Assembly: GCF_029960815.1 (NCBI RefSeq)
Contig: NZ_JASBRE010000006.1
Coordinates: forward strand, 166,349 to 230,348
Direction of reading: 5' to 3'
Length of the DNA: 64,000 bases
Source: Pseudomonas sp. AL03
Lineage (GTDB): Bacteria; Pseudomonadota; Gammaproteobacteria; Pseudomonadales; Pseudomonadaceae
Shown here: piece by piece, positions 37,381 to 46,987 of the stretch
Layout of the letters: every line of letters starts with the position of its first letter
How positions within the stretch are numbered: position 1 is the first letter of the stretch
Program-made: the position numbers and the translations under genes
The notes under the pieces: generated by a model
What the model was told of the DNA's origin: nothing
Seen by the model: only the letters and a program-made list of their open reading frames with translations
Database searches by the model: none

Positions 37381-38733
37381 CTAAGCCCCCAAAACACTTT
37401 GCCCGCACACTCGCAGCGCTTGCCCGGTAAACGCGCCGGTTCCCGGTTGAGCCAGCCACGCCACCGCTTCGGCAACGTCTTGCGGCGAGCCGCCCTGACC
37501 CAACGAACTCATGCGTCGCCCGGCTTCACGTAAGGCAAACGGCACGTGCGCCGTCATTTGGGTTTCGATGAACCCCGGCGCTACTGCGTTGATGCTGATG
37601 CCGCGTTCATTCAGCAGCGGCGCCCAGGCTTGAGCCAGACCGATCAGCCCGGCCTTGCTCGCTGCGTAATTGGTTTGCCCGCGATTGCCGGCGATGCCGC
37701 TGATGGACGCCAGCAGGATCACCCGGCCGTTGTCATGCAGGGTGCCATTGTCGAGCAGTGCTTTGGTCAGCACTTGCGGCGCATTGAGGTTGACCGCCAG
37801 CACCGCGTCCCAGAATTCCGGGGTCATGTTGGCCAGGGTTTTATCCCGCGTGATGCCGGCGTTGTGCACCACGATGTCGATGCCGTCGGGCAGTTGCTCG
37901 ATCAACTGCGCGGCGGCGTCTGCGGCGCAAATGTCCAGGGTAATGCTGCGCCCGCCGAGGCGTGCGGCGAGGGCTTCGAGGTCGGTTTTGGCCGGTGGCA
38001 CGTCGAGCAGGATCACGTCGGCGCCGTCGCGGGCCAGCGTTTCGGCGATGGAGGCGCCGATGCCACGTGCTGCCCCCGTCACCAGCGCCTTGCGGCCGGA
38101 CAGTGGACGAGTCCAGTCCGTCACTGGCGTGTCGCAGGCGTTCAAGCGAATCACTTGCCCGGAAACGAACGCACTTTTGGGCGAGAGGAAAAACCTTAGT
38201 GGGCCTTCCAGTTGATCCTCCGCACCTTCCCCGACATAAATCAACTGCAAGGTGCCGCCGTTGCGCAGTTCCTTGGCCAGCGACCGGCTGAAGCCTTCCA
38301 CCGCACGCTGGGCGCTGGCGGCGAACGGATCGCTCAAGGTCTGCGGCGCGCGCCCCAGAATCACCAGGTGCGCGCTGTGATCGAGGTTTTTAATCAACGG
38401 CTGGAAGAACTCGCGCAGCTGTTTGAGTTGATCGGTCTGCACCAGGTCACTGGCGTCGAACACCACGGCTTTGAGTTTGGGGCCGTGGCCGGGAATCCAC
38501 GCGGTGGCCAGTGAAGGCTCGGTGCCGTAGCTGAAAATCGCGTCGGTCAGGCGGTTGGCGAAGGCACTGACCTTTTCCGCCAGCGGGCCACCGCCTATCA
38601 ACAGCGCCCCTTCAACAGGGCGCAGCCGGCCAGCTTGCCAGCGCTCCAGCCGTACCGGTGACGGCAGACCCAGGGCCCCGACCAAACGATGGCCGATGGA
38701 TGAATTGGCGAAGTCGATATAGCGGTCAGACAT
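37381..38733 (-). CDS. 3-oxoacyl-ACP reductase, high-molecular-weight FabG
   Basis: A 450-residue SDR. The C-terminal half (from about 210) is a normal FabG domain with VTGAARGIGASIAETLA for NADP(H), NAG in VVHNAGITRD, and the active site SISG...NYAASKAG (Tyr/Lys). The N-terminal 200 residues form a second, degenerate Rossmann-like domain typical of the HMw FabG4 group. It is co-transcribed with the MaoC gene and divergent from the thiolase. It probably reduces 3-ketoacyl-CoA rather than ACP esters, which is inference. Confidence 0.9.
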   Translation of the reverse strand: MSDRYIDFANSSIGHRLVGALGLPSPVRLERWQAGRLRPVEGALLIGGGPLAEKVSAFANRLTDAIFSYGTEPSLATAWIPGHGPKLKAVVFDASDLVQTDQLKQLREFFQPLIKNLDHSAHLVILGRAPQTLSDPFAASAQRAVEGFSRSLAKELRNGGTLQLIYVGEGAEDQLEGPLRFFLSPKSAFVSGQVIRLNACDTPVTDWTRPLSGRKALVTGAARGIGASIAETLARDGADVILLDVPPAKTDLEALAARLGGRSITLDICAADAAAQLIEQLPDGIDIVVHNAGITRDKTLANMTPEFWDAVLAVNLNAPQVLTKALLDNGTLHDNGRVILLASISGIAGNRGQTNYAASKAGLIGLAQAWAPLLNERGISINAVAPGFIETQMTAHVPFALREAGRRMSSLGQGGSPQDVAEAVAWLAQPGTGAFTGQALRVCGQSVLGA

Positions 38734-38852
38734 GGAACGCGCTCCAGCAGCTGGGATTCAAAGTGTGGACCACGAATGGCGTTTAGTCGTTCGATCCACG
38801 AGATAAGGCCTACGCTTGTGGGTTATAGCCTTCACAGAATAGGGAGCTTTTC

Positions 38853-40130
38853 ATGACTCAGCTGCGCCGCGTTGCGATTATTGGTGGTAACCGTATTCCC
38901 TTCGCCCGTTCCAACGGGGCGTACGCCACCGCCAGTAACCAGGCGATGCTCACCGCCGCGCTCGAAGGCTTGATCGAACGCTACAACCTGCACGGTTTGC
39001 GCATGGGCGAAGTGGTCACCGGTGCCGTCCTCAAGCTGCCGCGGGACATGAACCTGACACGCGAGTGCGTGCTCGGCTCGCGGTTGTCACCCGCTACCCC
39101 GGCTTATGACGTCCAGCAGGCCTGCGGCACGGGTCTTGAAGCGGCTTTGCTGGTCGCGAACAAGATTGCCCTAGGCCAGATCGAGTGCGGTATTGCCGGC
39201 GGCGTCGACACTACCTCCGACGCGCCAATTGGCGTCAATGAAGGCCTGCGCAAAATCCTTCTGCAAGCCAATAGCGCCAAGACCACCGCTGACAAACTGA
39301 AAACTTTCCTGCAACTGCGCCCCCGTCATCTGATCCCGGAACTGCCAAGTATCAGCGAACAGCGCACCGGCCTGTCCATGGGCGAGCACTGCGAGTTGAT
39401 GGCCCAGACCTGGAACATTCCGCGCGCCGAACAGGACCAACTGGCGTTGGAAAGTCACCAGAAAATGGCCGCGTCCTACACCGAAGGCTGGCACAACGAT
39501 TTGATGACGCCGTTCCTCAACCTGACCCGCGACAACAACCTGCGCCCGGACCTGACCCTGGAAAAACTCGCCTCACTCAAACCCGCGTTCGAAAAAAGCG
39601 CCAAAGGCACTTTGACGGCGGGCAACTCGACGCCGCTCACTGATGGCGCCTCGCTGGTGCTGCTGGGCAGTGAAGAATGGGCCAAGGAGCGTGGCCTACC
39701 GATCCTCGCGTATTTGCGCGATGGCGAGGCGGCGGCGGTGGATTTCGTCAACGGTGCCGAAGGGCTGTTGATGGCACCGGTGTATGCGGTGCCGCGTTTG
39801 CTGGCGCGCAATGGCTTGACCTTGCAGGACTTCGATTACTACGAAATCCACGAGGCCTTCGCCGCGCAGGTGCTCTGCACGCTGAAGGCCTGGGAGGATC
39901 CGGACTATTGCAAAACCCGTCTCAGCCTCGATGCGCCGCTGGGTTCCATCGACCGCAGCCGCCTCAACGTCAAAGGCAGTTCACTGGCTGCCGGGCATCC
40001 GTTTGCCGCTACCGGCGCACGCATTGTCGCTAGCCTGGCGAAGTTGCTGGATGCAGCGGGGCAGGGCCGAGGGTTGATCTCGATCTGCGCCGCCGGTGGC
40101 CAAGGCGTGACGGCGATTATTGAGCGCTGA
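38853..40130 (+). CDS. Acetyl-CoA C-acyltransferase (FadI-like thiolase)
   Basis: A 425-residue thiolase. The nucleophile is Cys91 in DVQQACGTGLEAALL, the His is in YYEIHEAFAAQ (about residue 333) and the second Cys in SICAAGGQGVT near the C-terminus. It cleaves or forms 3-ketoacyl-CoA. AGGGAGC precedes the ATG. It is divergent from fabG-maoC, so the three enzymes can act in sequence. The 3' end overlaps the convergent SBF gene by 14 bases. Confidence 0.93.
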   Translation: MTQLRRVAIIGGNRIPFARSNGAYATASNQAMLTAALEGLIERYNLHGLRMGEVVTGAVLKLPRDMNLTRECVLGSRLSPATPAYDVQQACGTGLEAALLVANKIALGQIECGIAGGVDTTSDAPIGVNEGLRKILLQANSAKTTADKLKTFLQLRPRHLIPELPSISEQRTGLSMGEHCELMAQTWNIPRAEQDQLALESHQKMAASYTEGWHNDLMTPFLNLTRDNNLRPDLTLEKLASLKPAFEKSAKGTLTAGNSTPLTDGASLVLLGSEEWAKERGLPILAYLRDGEAAAVDFVNGAEGLLMAPVYAVPRLLARNGLTLQDFDYYEIHEAFAAQVLCTLKAWEDPDYCKTRLSLDAPLGSIDRSRLNVKGSSLAAGHPFAATGARIVASLAKLLDAAGQGRGLISICAAGGQGVTAIIER

Positions 40131-41145
40131 GGATCGCAGCGTTTTGTTGCGCCGTCAGCTGCCGGTTGCGGTTGGCGTAGCGCTCGGCCATGACCGAGCA
40201 GACGATCAGCTGCAACGGGTGATAGATCATGATCGGCAGCAGGATCAGCCCAAGGCCCGGGTCGGCGCCGAAGATCAGCGCCGCCATTGGCGCACCGGCG
40301 GCCAGGGATTTTTTGCTGGCGCAAAACACTGCTGCGATTTCATCGGCCGGGCTGAATTTCAACGCGCGAGCGGTGCGGGTGGTCATCCACAGGATGATCG
40401 CCAGCAGGATCGCGCTGCCGATCAGCGCGCTGAGAATCACGCTGTTGCCCTGTTGCTGCCACATCCCCGAGACCATCGAATTGCAGAACGCCGCGTAGAC
40501 CAACAACAGAATCACCAGCTTGTCGGCAATGTTGGTGTAGCGTTTGTGGCGGGCGAAGAACTTGCCGAAGAACGGCCGCAGCAATTGACCAAGCACCAGT
40601 GGCAACAGCAACAGGGCGCAGAGGTCGAGCAGGGTTGCGCCCAGATCGATGCCGCCAGCGCCGCTGCCGACCACGAAACTCACCAGCAACGGCGTCAGAA
40701 AAATCCCCAGCACGCTGGACAGGCTCGCATTGAGAATGGCCGCCGGTACGTTGCCGCCCGCGCTGCCGGTCAGGGCCACGGACGAGGAGATGGTCGAGGG
40801 CAGGGCGCAGAGGTACAAGAAACCGAGCATGAGCAGCGATGGAATGTGCGAGCCCAACAGCGTGTCACTGAGCAGCCAGATCAGCGGAAACACGGCGAAG
40901 GTGAACCCCTGAACCATCATGTGCAGCTTCCAGTTTTTCAGACCGTGAGTGATCTGCTCGCTGGACAGGTTGACCCCGTGCAGGAAGAACACCAGGAACA
41001 CACCGATATTGATCACGTATTCAGCGTGCATTCCGCCACCGGTAGCGCCGAAGGTCGGGAAGAAATACGACAGCAGCGTGGCGATCAACATGCCGCACAA
41101 GAACCAGTCGGTGACCACGCGTTTGAGGTGTTTAAAGGTATGCAT
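40117..41145 (-). CDS. SBF/bile acid:sodium symporter family transporter
   Basis: A 342-residue membrane protein with about 10 hydrophobic segments of the BASS/SBF-like (DUF4137) group. The sodium-site regions LCALPSTISSSVALT and CASKKSLAAGAPMA are conserved. The natural substrate in bacteria is generally unknown. I start at MHTFKHLKRVV; the longer frame overlaps the intergenic region. It is divergent from an AraC regulator 84 bases away, which likely controls it. Confidence 0.9.
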   Translation of the reverse strand: MHTFKHLKRVVTDWFLCGMLIATLLSYFFPTFGATGGGMHAEYVINIGVFLVFFLHGVNLSSEQITHGLKNWKLHMMVQGFTFAVFPLIWLLSDTLLGSHIPSLLMLGFLYLCALPSTISSSVALTGSAGGNVPAAILNASLSSVLGIFLTPLLVSFVVGSGAGGIDLGATLLDLCALLLLPLVLGQLLRPFFGKFFARHKRYTNIADKLVILLLVYAAFCNSMVSGMWQQQGNSVILSALIGSAILLAIILWMTTRTARALKFSPADEIAAVFCASKKSLAAGAPMAALIFGADPGLGLILLPIMIYHPLQLIVCSVMAERYANRNRQLTAQQNAAILSAQ

Positions 41146-41229
41146 AACCGGCACCGAATACATTTGTAAGAATTGGTGACTTAGCCTAACGTCGGCCTCA
41201 TCAGCCGTCTTGCGACATAAGGCCAATCA

Positions 41230-42021
41230 ATGCCGACTAACGGACAACTTTCCCTTGAACGGACGATTCCGACGCTGACGGCGTTGCCGCGTCCGCTCTA
41301 TGCCCGTGCGGAAAGCCTCAGCGCCGGTTCATGGACGCCGCCTCATCGACACGATTGGGTGCAGTTTTCCTACGCGATCAGCGGCGTTCTCGGCGTGCAC
41401 ACCGCCGAAGGCAGTTTCTTTGCGCCGCCGCAGTGGGGGATCTGGATTCCGGCGGATCTCGAACACCAGGTGGTGACCTCGATGCGCGCCGAAATGCGCA
41501 GCCTCTATGTACGCCGCGAGGATTGTGAGTGGGCAGACGGGCGCTGCCGGGTGCTGGAAGTGACGCCTTTGGCCCGGGAGCTGATCAAGCGTTTTTGTTT
41601 GCTGCCGGTTGATTATCCACAGGGCGACAGCCAGGAATCGCGGCTGGTCGGCGTGTTGCTGGATCAGTTGGCGCATCTGCCGGAAGTCGGCTTCTCGCTT
41701 CCGTTGCCGCGCCATGAACGCTTGCTGGGGTTGTGCAATGAGCTGATTGAAAGTCCGGAGCGGAACGTGACCTTGCAGGAGTGGGCCGAGCGGTTGGGCA
41801 CCTCGGAGAAAACCTTGATGCGGCTCTTTCAACGTGAAACCGGGTTGAGCTTTCGAGGGTGGCGCCAGCGAATGCGATTGCTGTCGTCGTTGAGTTTGCT
41901 GGAGGAGAGGGACAGCGTGACCAATGCCGCGCTGTCTTGCGGGTATGACTCGACTTCGGCGTTTATTGCGGCGTTCAAAAGCCTGTTTGGGTTCACCCCG
42001 GGAGAGTTATTCAAGCAGTGA
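41230..42021 (+). CDS. AraC family transcriptional regulator
   Basis: A 263-residue regulator with an N-terminal cupin (PPHRHDWVQFSYAISGVLGVHT) and a C-terminal AraC HTH pair (LQEWAERLGTSEKTLMRLFQRETGLSFRGWRQRMRL and ALSCGYDSTSAFIAAFKSLFG). It lies divergent to the SBF transporter, so it is likely its regulator. The inducer is unknown. Confidence 0.92.
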   Translation: MPTNGQLSLERTIPTLTALPRPLYARAESLSAGSWTPPHRHDWVQFSYAISGVLGVHTAEGSFFAPPQWGIWIPADLEHQVVTSMRAEMRSLYVRREDCEWADGRCRVLEVTPLARELIKRFCLLPVDYPQGDSQESRLVGVLLDQLAHLPEVGFSLPLPRHERLLGLCNELIESPERNVTLQEWAERLGTSEKTLMRLFQRETGLSFRGWRQRMRLLSSLSLLEERDSVTNAALSCGYDSTSAFIAAFKSLFGFTPGELFKQ

Positions 42022-42075
42022 CGGCCTCTTCGCGAGCCTGCTCGCGATTGGCCGCGCGCGGCCCGGAGTTCTGAA

Positions 42076-44022
42076 TCAGGTTCTGAACCGCCGAACCAAC
42101 CCATCCAACTCATTCGACAACCCCGCCAAACTCTGCGAATCCACCCGCGCCGAGTTCGCCAGCTCCGCCACCAACTGCGCATCACCATGAATCTGGCTGA
42201 TGTGCCGGTTGATGTCTTCAGCCACTTGGTGCTGTTCTTCCGCGGCGGTAGCGATCTGGGTGTTCATATCGCGGATCACGTCGACCGATTCGCGAATCAG
42301 CCCGAAGCTGCTGCGTGCTTCACCGATCCGCGTCACCGATTGCTGGGACACTTCCAGGCTGGCGTGCATTTGCTGAGTCACCTGACTGGTGCGCTTGGCG
42401 AGGTTGCCCAGCAAACCGTCGATTTCTGCCGTGGAATCGGCGGTGCGTTTGGCCAGTGCCCGAACTTCATCGGCGACCACCGCAAAACCACGACCCTGTT
42501 CACCGGCCCGTGCCGCTTCGATGGCCGCATTCAGCGCCAGCAGGTTGGTCTGTTCGGCAATCGAGCGAATGGTCCCGAGGATTGACTGAATGTCGTTGCT
42601 GTCGCGCTCAAGCTGTTGCATCGACTGGGCCGACTGTTCGATTTCCTGGCTCAAGCGATCAACGCTGGTCACTGCCGCATCAATCTGCTGCTGACCTTCG
42701 CGCGCTTGGCGCTGGCCGCTGTCGGCCGATTCCGCAGCCTGGCTGCAAGAGCGCGCGACTTCGTTGGCGGTGGCGACCATTTCGTGGAACGCCGTGGAGA
42801 CCATGTCCACCGCTTCACGCTGACGCCCGGCCGCTTCGGCCATGTCGCTGGAGACCTGGGTCGAACTCTTGGAGGTGGCGAGGATCTTGTTCGCGGCGCC
42901 GCCAATGCTCTGAATCAGGTTGCGAATCGCTGCCAAAAACTGGTTGAACCAGTTGGCCAGTTGAGCGGTTTCGTCACTGCCACGGATTTGCAGGTTCTTG
43001 GTCAGGTCGCCTTCACCTTGGGCGATGCCTTCCAGACCGCTGGCCACGCTGCGGATCGGCCGCACGATGAGGCTGGCGAAACTGGCGCCGACGATGGCGA
43101 AGAACACGGCCAGCACGGCGGCGATGATCGCAATCAACCAGGTCAGTTGAGTGGCCGAACTCATCACGTCGGTTTGCTTGATAAGGCCGATAAAGGTCCA
43201 GCCCAGTTGCTCCGACGGCCAGACGTTGGCCATGTAGCGTTCGCCGTTCAACTCGACTTCCACCAGCCCTTTGCCGGCCTTGGCCAGTTGCGCGTAGCCG
43301 TCGCCGAGGCTGCTCAGCGCTTTAAAGTTGTGTTCCGGTTGCTTCGGATCGACCAGCACGGTACCAGTGTTTTCCAAAAGCATCAGGTAGCCGGTTTCAC
43401 CGAGCTTGATCTGTTTGACGATTTCGGTGAGCTGCTTGAGCGTCACGTCGATGCTGACCACGCCGCCATGGGTACCCAATTTGTTGTCGACAGTGCGCAC
43501 GGTACTGACGTAGGTCGCGTCATCCTGAGCCCAGTAGTAGGCCTCAGTACGGAACGGCTTGCCCGGTTTGGCCTGGGCAGCCTTGTACCACGGGCGCTGA
43601 CGCGGGTCGTAATTGCTCAGCTTCGCATCGTCCGGCCAGGACACATATCCGCCCGCCGCGGTGCCGAGAATGGCATAGGCGTACGACGGATGGCTGTTAC
43701 CCAGGTCCTGAAGGAGGCCGAAGACCTTTTTGTCCATCTCGCCTTGGGGAATGCTCTCGGCGTTGGCGCTCATGTAGGTCTTGAGGCTGTCGTCGGAGTT
43801 CTTGATCAGCGGTTGGGTCGCCAGGTAATCCACGTTCTGGCTGATGCCGTCAAAGAACAGTTGCATGGCGTTGCTGACCTGACGAATTTCGCGACCACTG
43901 CCGTCGACGAAATTGTCCTTGGCATCACTGCGCAAGTTCATCACAACGAGGGTAGCGACCAGCACCACCGGCAAGCAGGCGATGATTGCAAACGCCCAGG
44001 TCAACTTCTGTTTGATGTTCAT
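42076..44022 (-). CDS. Methyl-accepting chemotaxis protein with dCache sensor
   Basis: A 648-residue chemoreceptor. TM1 ([19 protein letters not shown]) is near residue 7, then a periplasmic dCache_1 domain with [15 protein letters not shown]2 near residue 280, HAMP, and a signalling domain with [20 protein letters not shown]. The dCache has the Y-x4-R-x-W-Y of amino-acid sensors, but Ala stands where the conserved Asp of that motif is expected, so its ligand may not be an amino acid. GGAGCGCGG precedes the chosen ATG. It stands alone. Confidence 0.92.
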   Translation of the reverse strand: MNIKQKLTWAFAIIACLPVVLVATLVVMNLRSDAKDNFVDGSGREIRQVSNAMQLFFDGISQNVDYLATQPLIKNSDDSLKTYMSANAESIPQGEMDKKVFGLLQDLGNSHPSYAYAILGTAAGGYVSWPDDAKLSNYDPRQRPWYKAAQAKPGKPFRTEAYYWAQDDATYVSTVRTVDNKLGTHGGVVSIDVTLKQLTEIVKQIKLGETGYLMLLENTGTVLVDPKQPEHNFKALSSLGDGYAQLAKAGKGLVEVELNGERYMANVWPSEQLGWTFIGLIKQTDVMSSATQLTWLIAIIAAVLAVFFAIVGASFASLIVRPIRSVASGLEGIAQGEGDLTKNLQIRGSDETAQLANWFNQFLAAIRNLIQSIGGAANKILATSKSSTQVSSDMAEAAGRQREAVDMVSTAFHEMVATANEVARSCSQAAESADSGQRQAREGQQQIDAAVTSVDRLSQEIEQSAQSMQQLERDSNDIQSILGTIRSIAEQTNLLALNAAIEAARAGEQGRGFAVVADEVRALAKRTADSTAEIDGLLGNLAKRTSQVTQQMHASLEVSQQSVTRIGEARSSFGLIRESVDVIRDMNTQIATAAEEQHQVAEDINRHISQIHGDAQLVAELANSARVDSQSLAGLSNELDGLVRRFRT

Positions 44023-44423
44023 CCGCGCTCCAGATTTTTCTTGTTGGCCCACGCAGTGCAGATGACTCGCGGATTATTGGCAGAACGATTGTCGGACAAA
44101 TCACTTTGTCATTGATGACTTCGGCAGATGGAGGCGGAAATTGAGGCCTATTAAGAAAAATCCTACGGAGGGTATGAATCGAGGTGTCAACTTCTGTCGC
44201 AAAAACCCTCCAAGCCCTACCGCAACACGTGACGCTGGTTCAGCTATGATCTGAGGCGGCCGATGACGAGGGTCGGGTTTGCCTGATTAATCCGGCACAT
44301 TGTGTGCTTCTTGATGTCGATGGGAGCGTTCATAGGTCGGCAACCCCTCCCCGGAATGAGTGGATTGCCGTATAACGAATGACTTTCGCGTGTTTGGTAA
44401 TAAAGGACCCCCAATAAAAGCTG
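44023..44423. other. Gene-free region upstream of the RIO kinase gene
   Basis: About 400 bases without a convincing ORF. It must hold the promoters of the chemoreceptor (minus) and the RIO gene (plus). An AAAGGA lies about 17 bases before the RIO ATG, too far for an ideal SD. No repeat or operator was recognised. Confidence 0.5.
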
Positions 44424-45317
44424 ATGAAGACTCCAAAACGCATTGAACCCCTGATCGAGGACGGTCTGGTCGACGAGGTGCTGCGCCCACTCATGAGTGG
44501 TAAAGAAGCAGCTGTTTATGTGGTGCGCTGCGGCAACGAGTTACGTTGCGCGAAGGTCTACAAGGAGGCGAATAAACGCAGTTTCCGTCAGGCGGCCGAG
44601 TATCAGGAAGGCCGCAAGGTGCGCAACAGCCGTCAGGCTCGAGCGATGGCCAAGGGCTCCAAGTTCGGCAAGAAAGAAACCGAAGACGCCTGGCAGAATG
44701 CCGAAGTGGCGGCGCTGTTCCGTCTGGCCGGTGCTGGCGTTCGGGTCCCTCAGCCTTACGACTTCCTTGAAGGCGTGCTGCTGATGGAACTGGTGGCCGA
44801 CGAGTACGGTGATGCCGCGCCGCGTTTGAACGACGTGGTGCTGGAACCGGATCAGGCGCGCGAATACCACGCGTTCCTGATTTCGCAGATCGTGCTGATG
44901 TTGTGCACCGGTCTGGTGCACGGCGACCTGTCGGAGTTCAACGTACTGCTGACCCCGACTGGCCCGGTGATCATCGACCTGCCGCAAGCGGTGGACGCGG
45001 CGGGCAACAACCACGCGTTCAGCATGCTGGAGCGGGATGTTGGCAACATGGCGTCGTACTTCGGGCGGTTTGCGCCGGAGTTGAAAAAGACCAAGTACGC
45101 CAAGGAAATGTGGGCGTTGTTCGAAGCCGGCACCTTGCACCCGGCCAGCGTCTTGACCGGCGAGTTCGACGAGCCGGAAGAGTTGGCCGACGTTGGCGGG
45201 ATCATGCGCGAGATCGAGGCGGCACGCCTGGATGAAGAGCGCAAGCAAGCGGTGCGTGCGGCAGATGATGCACCACCGGGCAAAACCGAAGAGCCGCCTC
45301 CGCCTTGGATGCAGTGA
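44424..45317 (+). CDS. RIO1-type serine/threonine protein kinase
   Basis: A 297-residue atypical kinase. The ATP-binding part has GKEAAVYVVRCGNELRCAKVYKEANKRSF, the catalytic loop is HGDLSEFNVLLT and the metal-binding loop IDLPQAVD, as in RIO kinases. A C-terminal tail rich in Glu, Lys and Pro follows (KTEEPPPPWMQ). Bacterial RIO proteins have poorly known substrates. It ends with a strong terminator. Confidence 0.92.
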   Translation: MKTPKRIEPLIEDGLVDEVLRPLMSGKEAAVYVVRCGNELRCAKVYKEANKRSFRQAAEYQEGRKVRNSRQARAMAKGSKFGKKETEDAWQNAEVAALFRLAGAGVRVPQPYDFLEGVLLMELVADEYGDAAPRLNDVVLEPDQAREYHAFLISQIVLMLCTGLVHGDLSEFNVLLTPTGPVIIDLPQAVDAAGNNHAFSMLERDVGNMASYFGRFAPELKKTKYAKEMWALFEAGTLHPASVLTGEFDEPEELADVGGIMREIEAARLDEERKQAVRAADDAPPGKTEEPPPPWMQ

Positions 45318-45330
45318 TTGGTTGATGAGA

Positions 45331-45354
45331 AACCCGGCTTCGGCCGGGTTTTTT
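45331..45354 (+). terminator. Rho-independent terminator after the RIO gene
   Basis: AACCCGGC-TTC-GGCCGGGTT followed by TTTT: a GC-rich stem with a tight loop and T-run, 14 bases after the RIO stop. Confidence 0.92.
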
Positions 45355-45402
45355 GTCGAACGCGTAACCCTTGAAGGACCCTCCCACACTCAAGGACTGA
45401 AT

Positions 45403-46620
45403 GTGAACACCTCCACCCGCAACGCCCAACTGATCATCACCGCCCGTCTGATCTCTGACTTCGGCGCCTTCCTCAACATGGTTGCCCTGGCCACCTACGT
45501 CTACCTGCTCAGCAACAGCGCCATGAGCGTCGGGATCTTTCTCGCCAGTCGTGTGGGTGGAGGGATTTTCGCCAGCCTGATCGGCACCGCTTTCTATCGC
45601 CACTGGGTCGGGCGCCTGCCGCTGATTGCCTTCGACCTGTTGCGCGCCGGGCTGCTGGGCCTGCTCCTGGTGCTGCCGGTCGCCCAACACGTACTGCTTT
45701 TACCGTTAATTGCGTTCGGTCTGGGATTCGGTAATTCGATGTTCGCCATCGGCCTCAACAGCCAGTTGCCACACTTGATCGAAAACGAACACCTGCTCAA
45801 GACCAACGCCTGGATCACTTCGGCCTCCTCGGCAGCAATGGTCGGTGGAAGTCTGGTGTCGGGGCTTTTAGTGGCGGCATTCGGCTTTGAAACGGTGTTT
45901 GCATTGAACGTGGTCACTTATCTGCTGGCCGCGTTGTTCATCTTGCCGCTGCGCTTTTCACAACCTGCGCCCAGCGCCGAACCCTCCCACGAACGGGGCG
46001 GATGGTCGGCCCTGCTCCAGGGCCTGCGCAGCACACCGGTGGTGGCGGCGATGCTCGCGGTGGCCATGGCCGACACCCTTGGCAGTGCTGCGCACAACGT
46101 GGGTTTTCCGATCATTTCCAAACTGCTGACGCCCGAGTCGGCCAGCGCCACGCTGGGTCTGATGCTGGCGGTCTGGGCCAGCGGAAAACTCATCGGTGCA
46201 CGCATCGCCAGTCGGCTGAAAGGCTCGGACAACGTGAACCTCGAGCGACGATTTTTCTTGGGTGTGTTGCTGATGTCCTGCGGCTTTATCCTGATGTTTC
46301 AGCAGCAGACCCTTTACGGGCTGCTGCTGTTCTCGCTGCCGGCGGGCATCGGCGACGGTTTCTCGGAAGTCGGCCTGATGTCGCGTCTGCAGCGTGAACC
46401 GGACAGCCTGCGCCTGCCGATCTTCAGCTTCCTGACCCTGCTGCAAATGACCGGGTTCGGCGTTGGCATGCTGGTCGCGGCGCCGTTCTATTCGTGGTGG
46501 ACGCCGGGTGCCGTGGTGCTGTTGTTCCACGGGATTCCCCTCACCACTTTGTGGGTGGTGAAGGGGCTGGCAATCAGGGGCGAACGGGTTGGGCGCAACA
46601 GCCCGACTCCAGGTTCTTGA
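45403..46620 (+). CDS. MFS transporter
   Basis: A 405-residue major facilitator protein with about 12 membrane spans, starting with NTSTRNAQLIITARLISDFGAFLNMVAL and containing GLGFGNSMFAIGLNSQLPHLI. I chose the GTG because AAGGACTG lies right before it and the family N-terminus fits; the longer open frame runs through the RIO gene and its terminator. The 3' end overlaps the convergent cueR by 47 bases. The substrate is unknown. Confidence 0.88.
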   Translation: MNTSTRNAQLIITARLISDFGAFLNMVALATYVYLLSNSAMSVGIFLASRVGGGIFASLIGTAFYRHWVGRLPLIAFDLLRAGLLGLLLVLPVAQHVLLLPLIAFGLGFGNSMFAIGLNSQLPHLIENEHLLKTNAWITSASSAAMVGGSLVSGLLVAAFGFETVFALNVVTYLLAALFILPLRFSQPAPSAEPSHERGGWSALLQGLRSTPVVAAMLAVAMADTLGSAAHNVGFPIISKLLTPESASATLGLMLAVWASGKLIGARIASRLKGSDNVNLERRFFLGVLLMSCGFILMFQQQTLYGLLLFSLPAGIGDGFSEVGLMSRLQREPDSLRLPIFSFLTLLQMTGFGVGMLVAAPFYSWWTPGAVVLLFHGIPLTTLWVVKGLAIRGERVGRNSPTPGS

Positions 46621-46987
46621 GGATCGGGCAGTCGGGACGGTGATCACCGTGGCAGTGTTCGACCAGGTCCTGCAAGGTGTCGCGCAGTTGGCCGAGTTCG
46701 CGGATTTTCTGGTCCAGCGCTTCGATGTGCTGACGGGCCAGCGCCTTCACGTCGGCGCTGGCTCTTTGGCGGTCCTGCCAGAGGGTCAGCAGTTTGCCGA
46801 CTTCTTCCAGTGAGAACCCCAGGTCCCGGGAACGCTTGATGAACGCCAGGGTATGCAGGTCGTCGTCGCCGTATACCCGGTAACCGCTGTCGGTACGATG
46901 GGCGGCTTTGAGCAAGCCGATGGATTCGTAATAACGAATCATCTTCGCGCTCAGGCCGCTCTGGCGGGCCGCTTGGCCGATGTTCAT
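46574..46987 (-). CDS. cueR: Copper-responsive MerR regulator CueR
   Basis: Activates copper-efflux genes when it binds Cu(I). The 137-residue protein has the Mer[30 protein letters not shown] and a dimerisation helix. The Cu(I) ligands are Cys112 and Cys120 in [13 protein letters not shown], at the same positions as in E. coli CueR. Its start overlaps the cueA stop by four bases, so cueA-cueR is one operon. Likely targets are the two promoters at 49407-49437 and 50044-50074. Confidence 0.94.
   Translation of the reverse strand: MNIGQAARQSGLSAKMIRYYESIGLLKAAHRTDSGYRVYGDDDLHTLAFIKRSRDLGFSLEEVGKLLTLWQDRQRASADVKALARQHIEALDQKIRELGQLRDTLQDLVEHCHGDHRPDCPILKNLESGCCAQPVRP

Noticed and set aside
42028..42062. 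REP-like palindrome after the AraC gene (GCGAGCCTGCTCGCGATTGG)
   Set aside because: Only part of the REP motif is present and the second arm is missing; not listed as a repeat.
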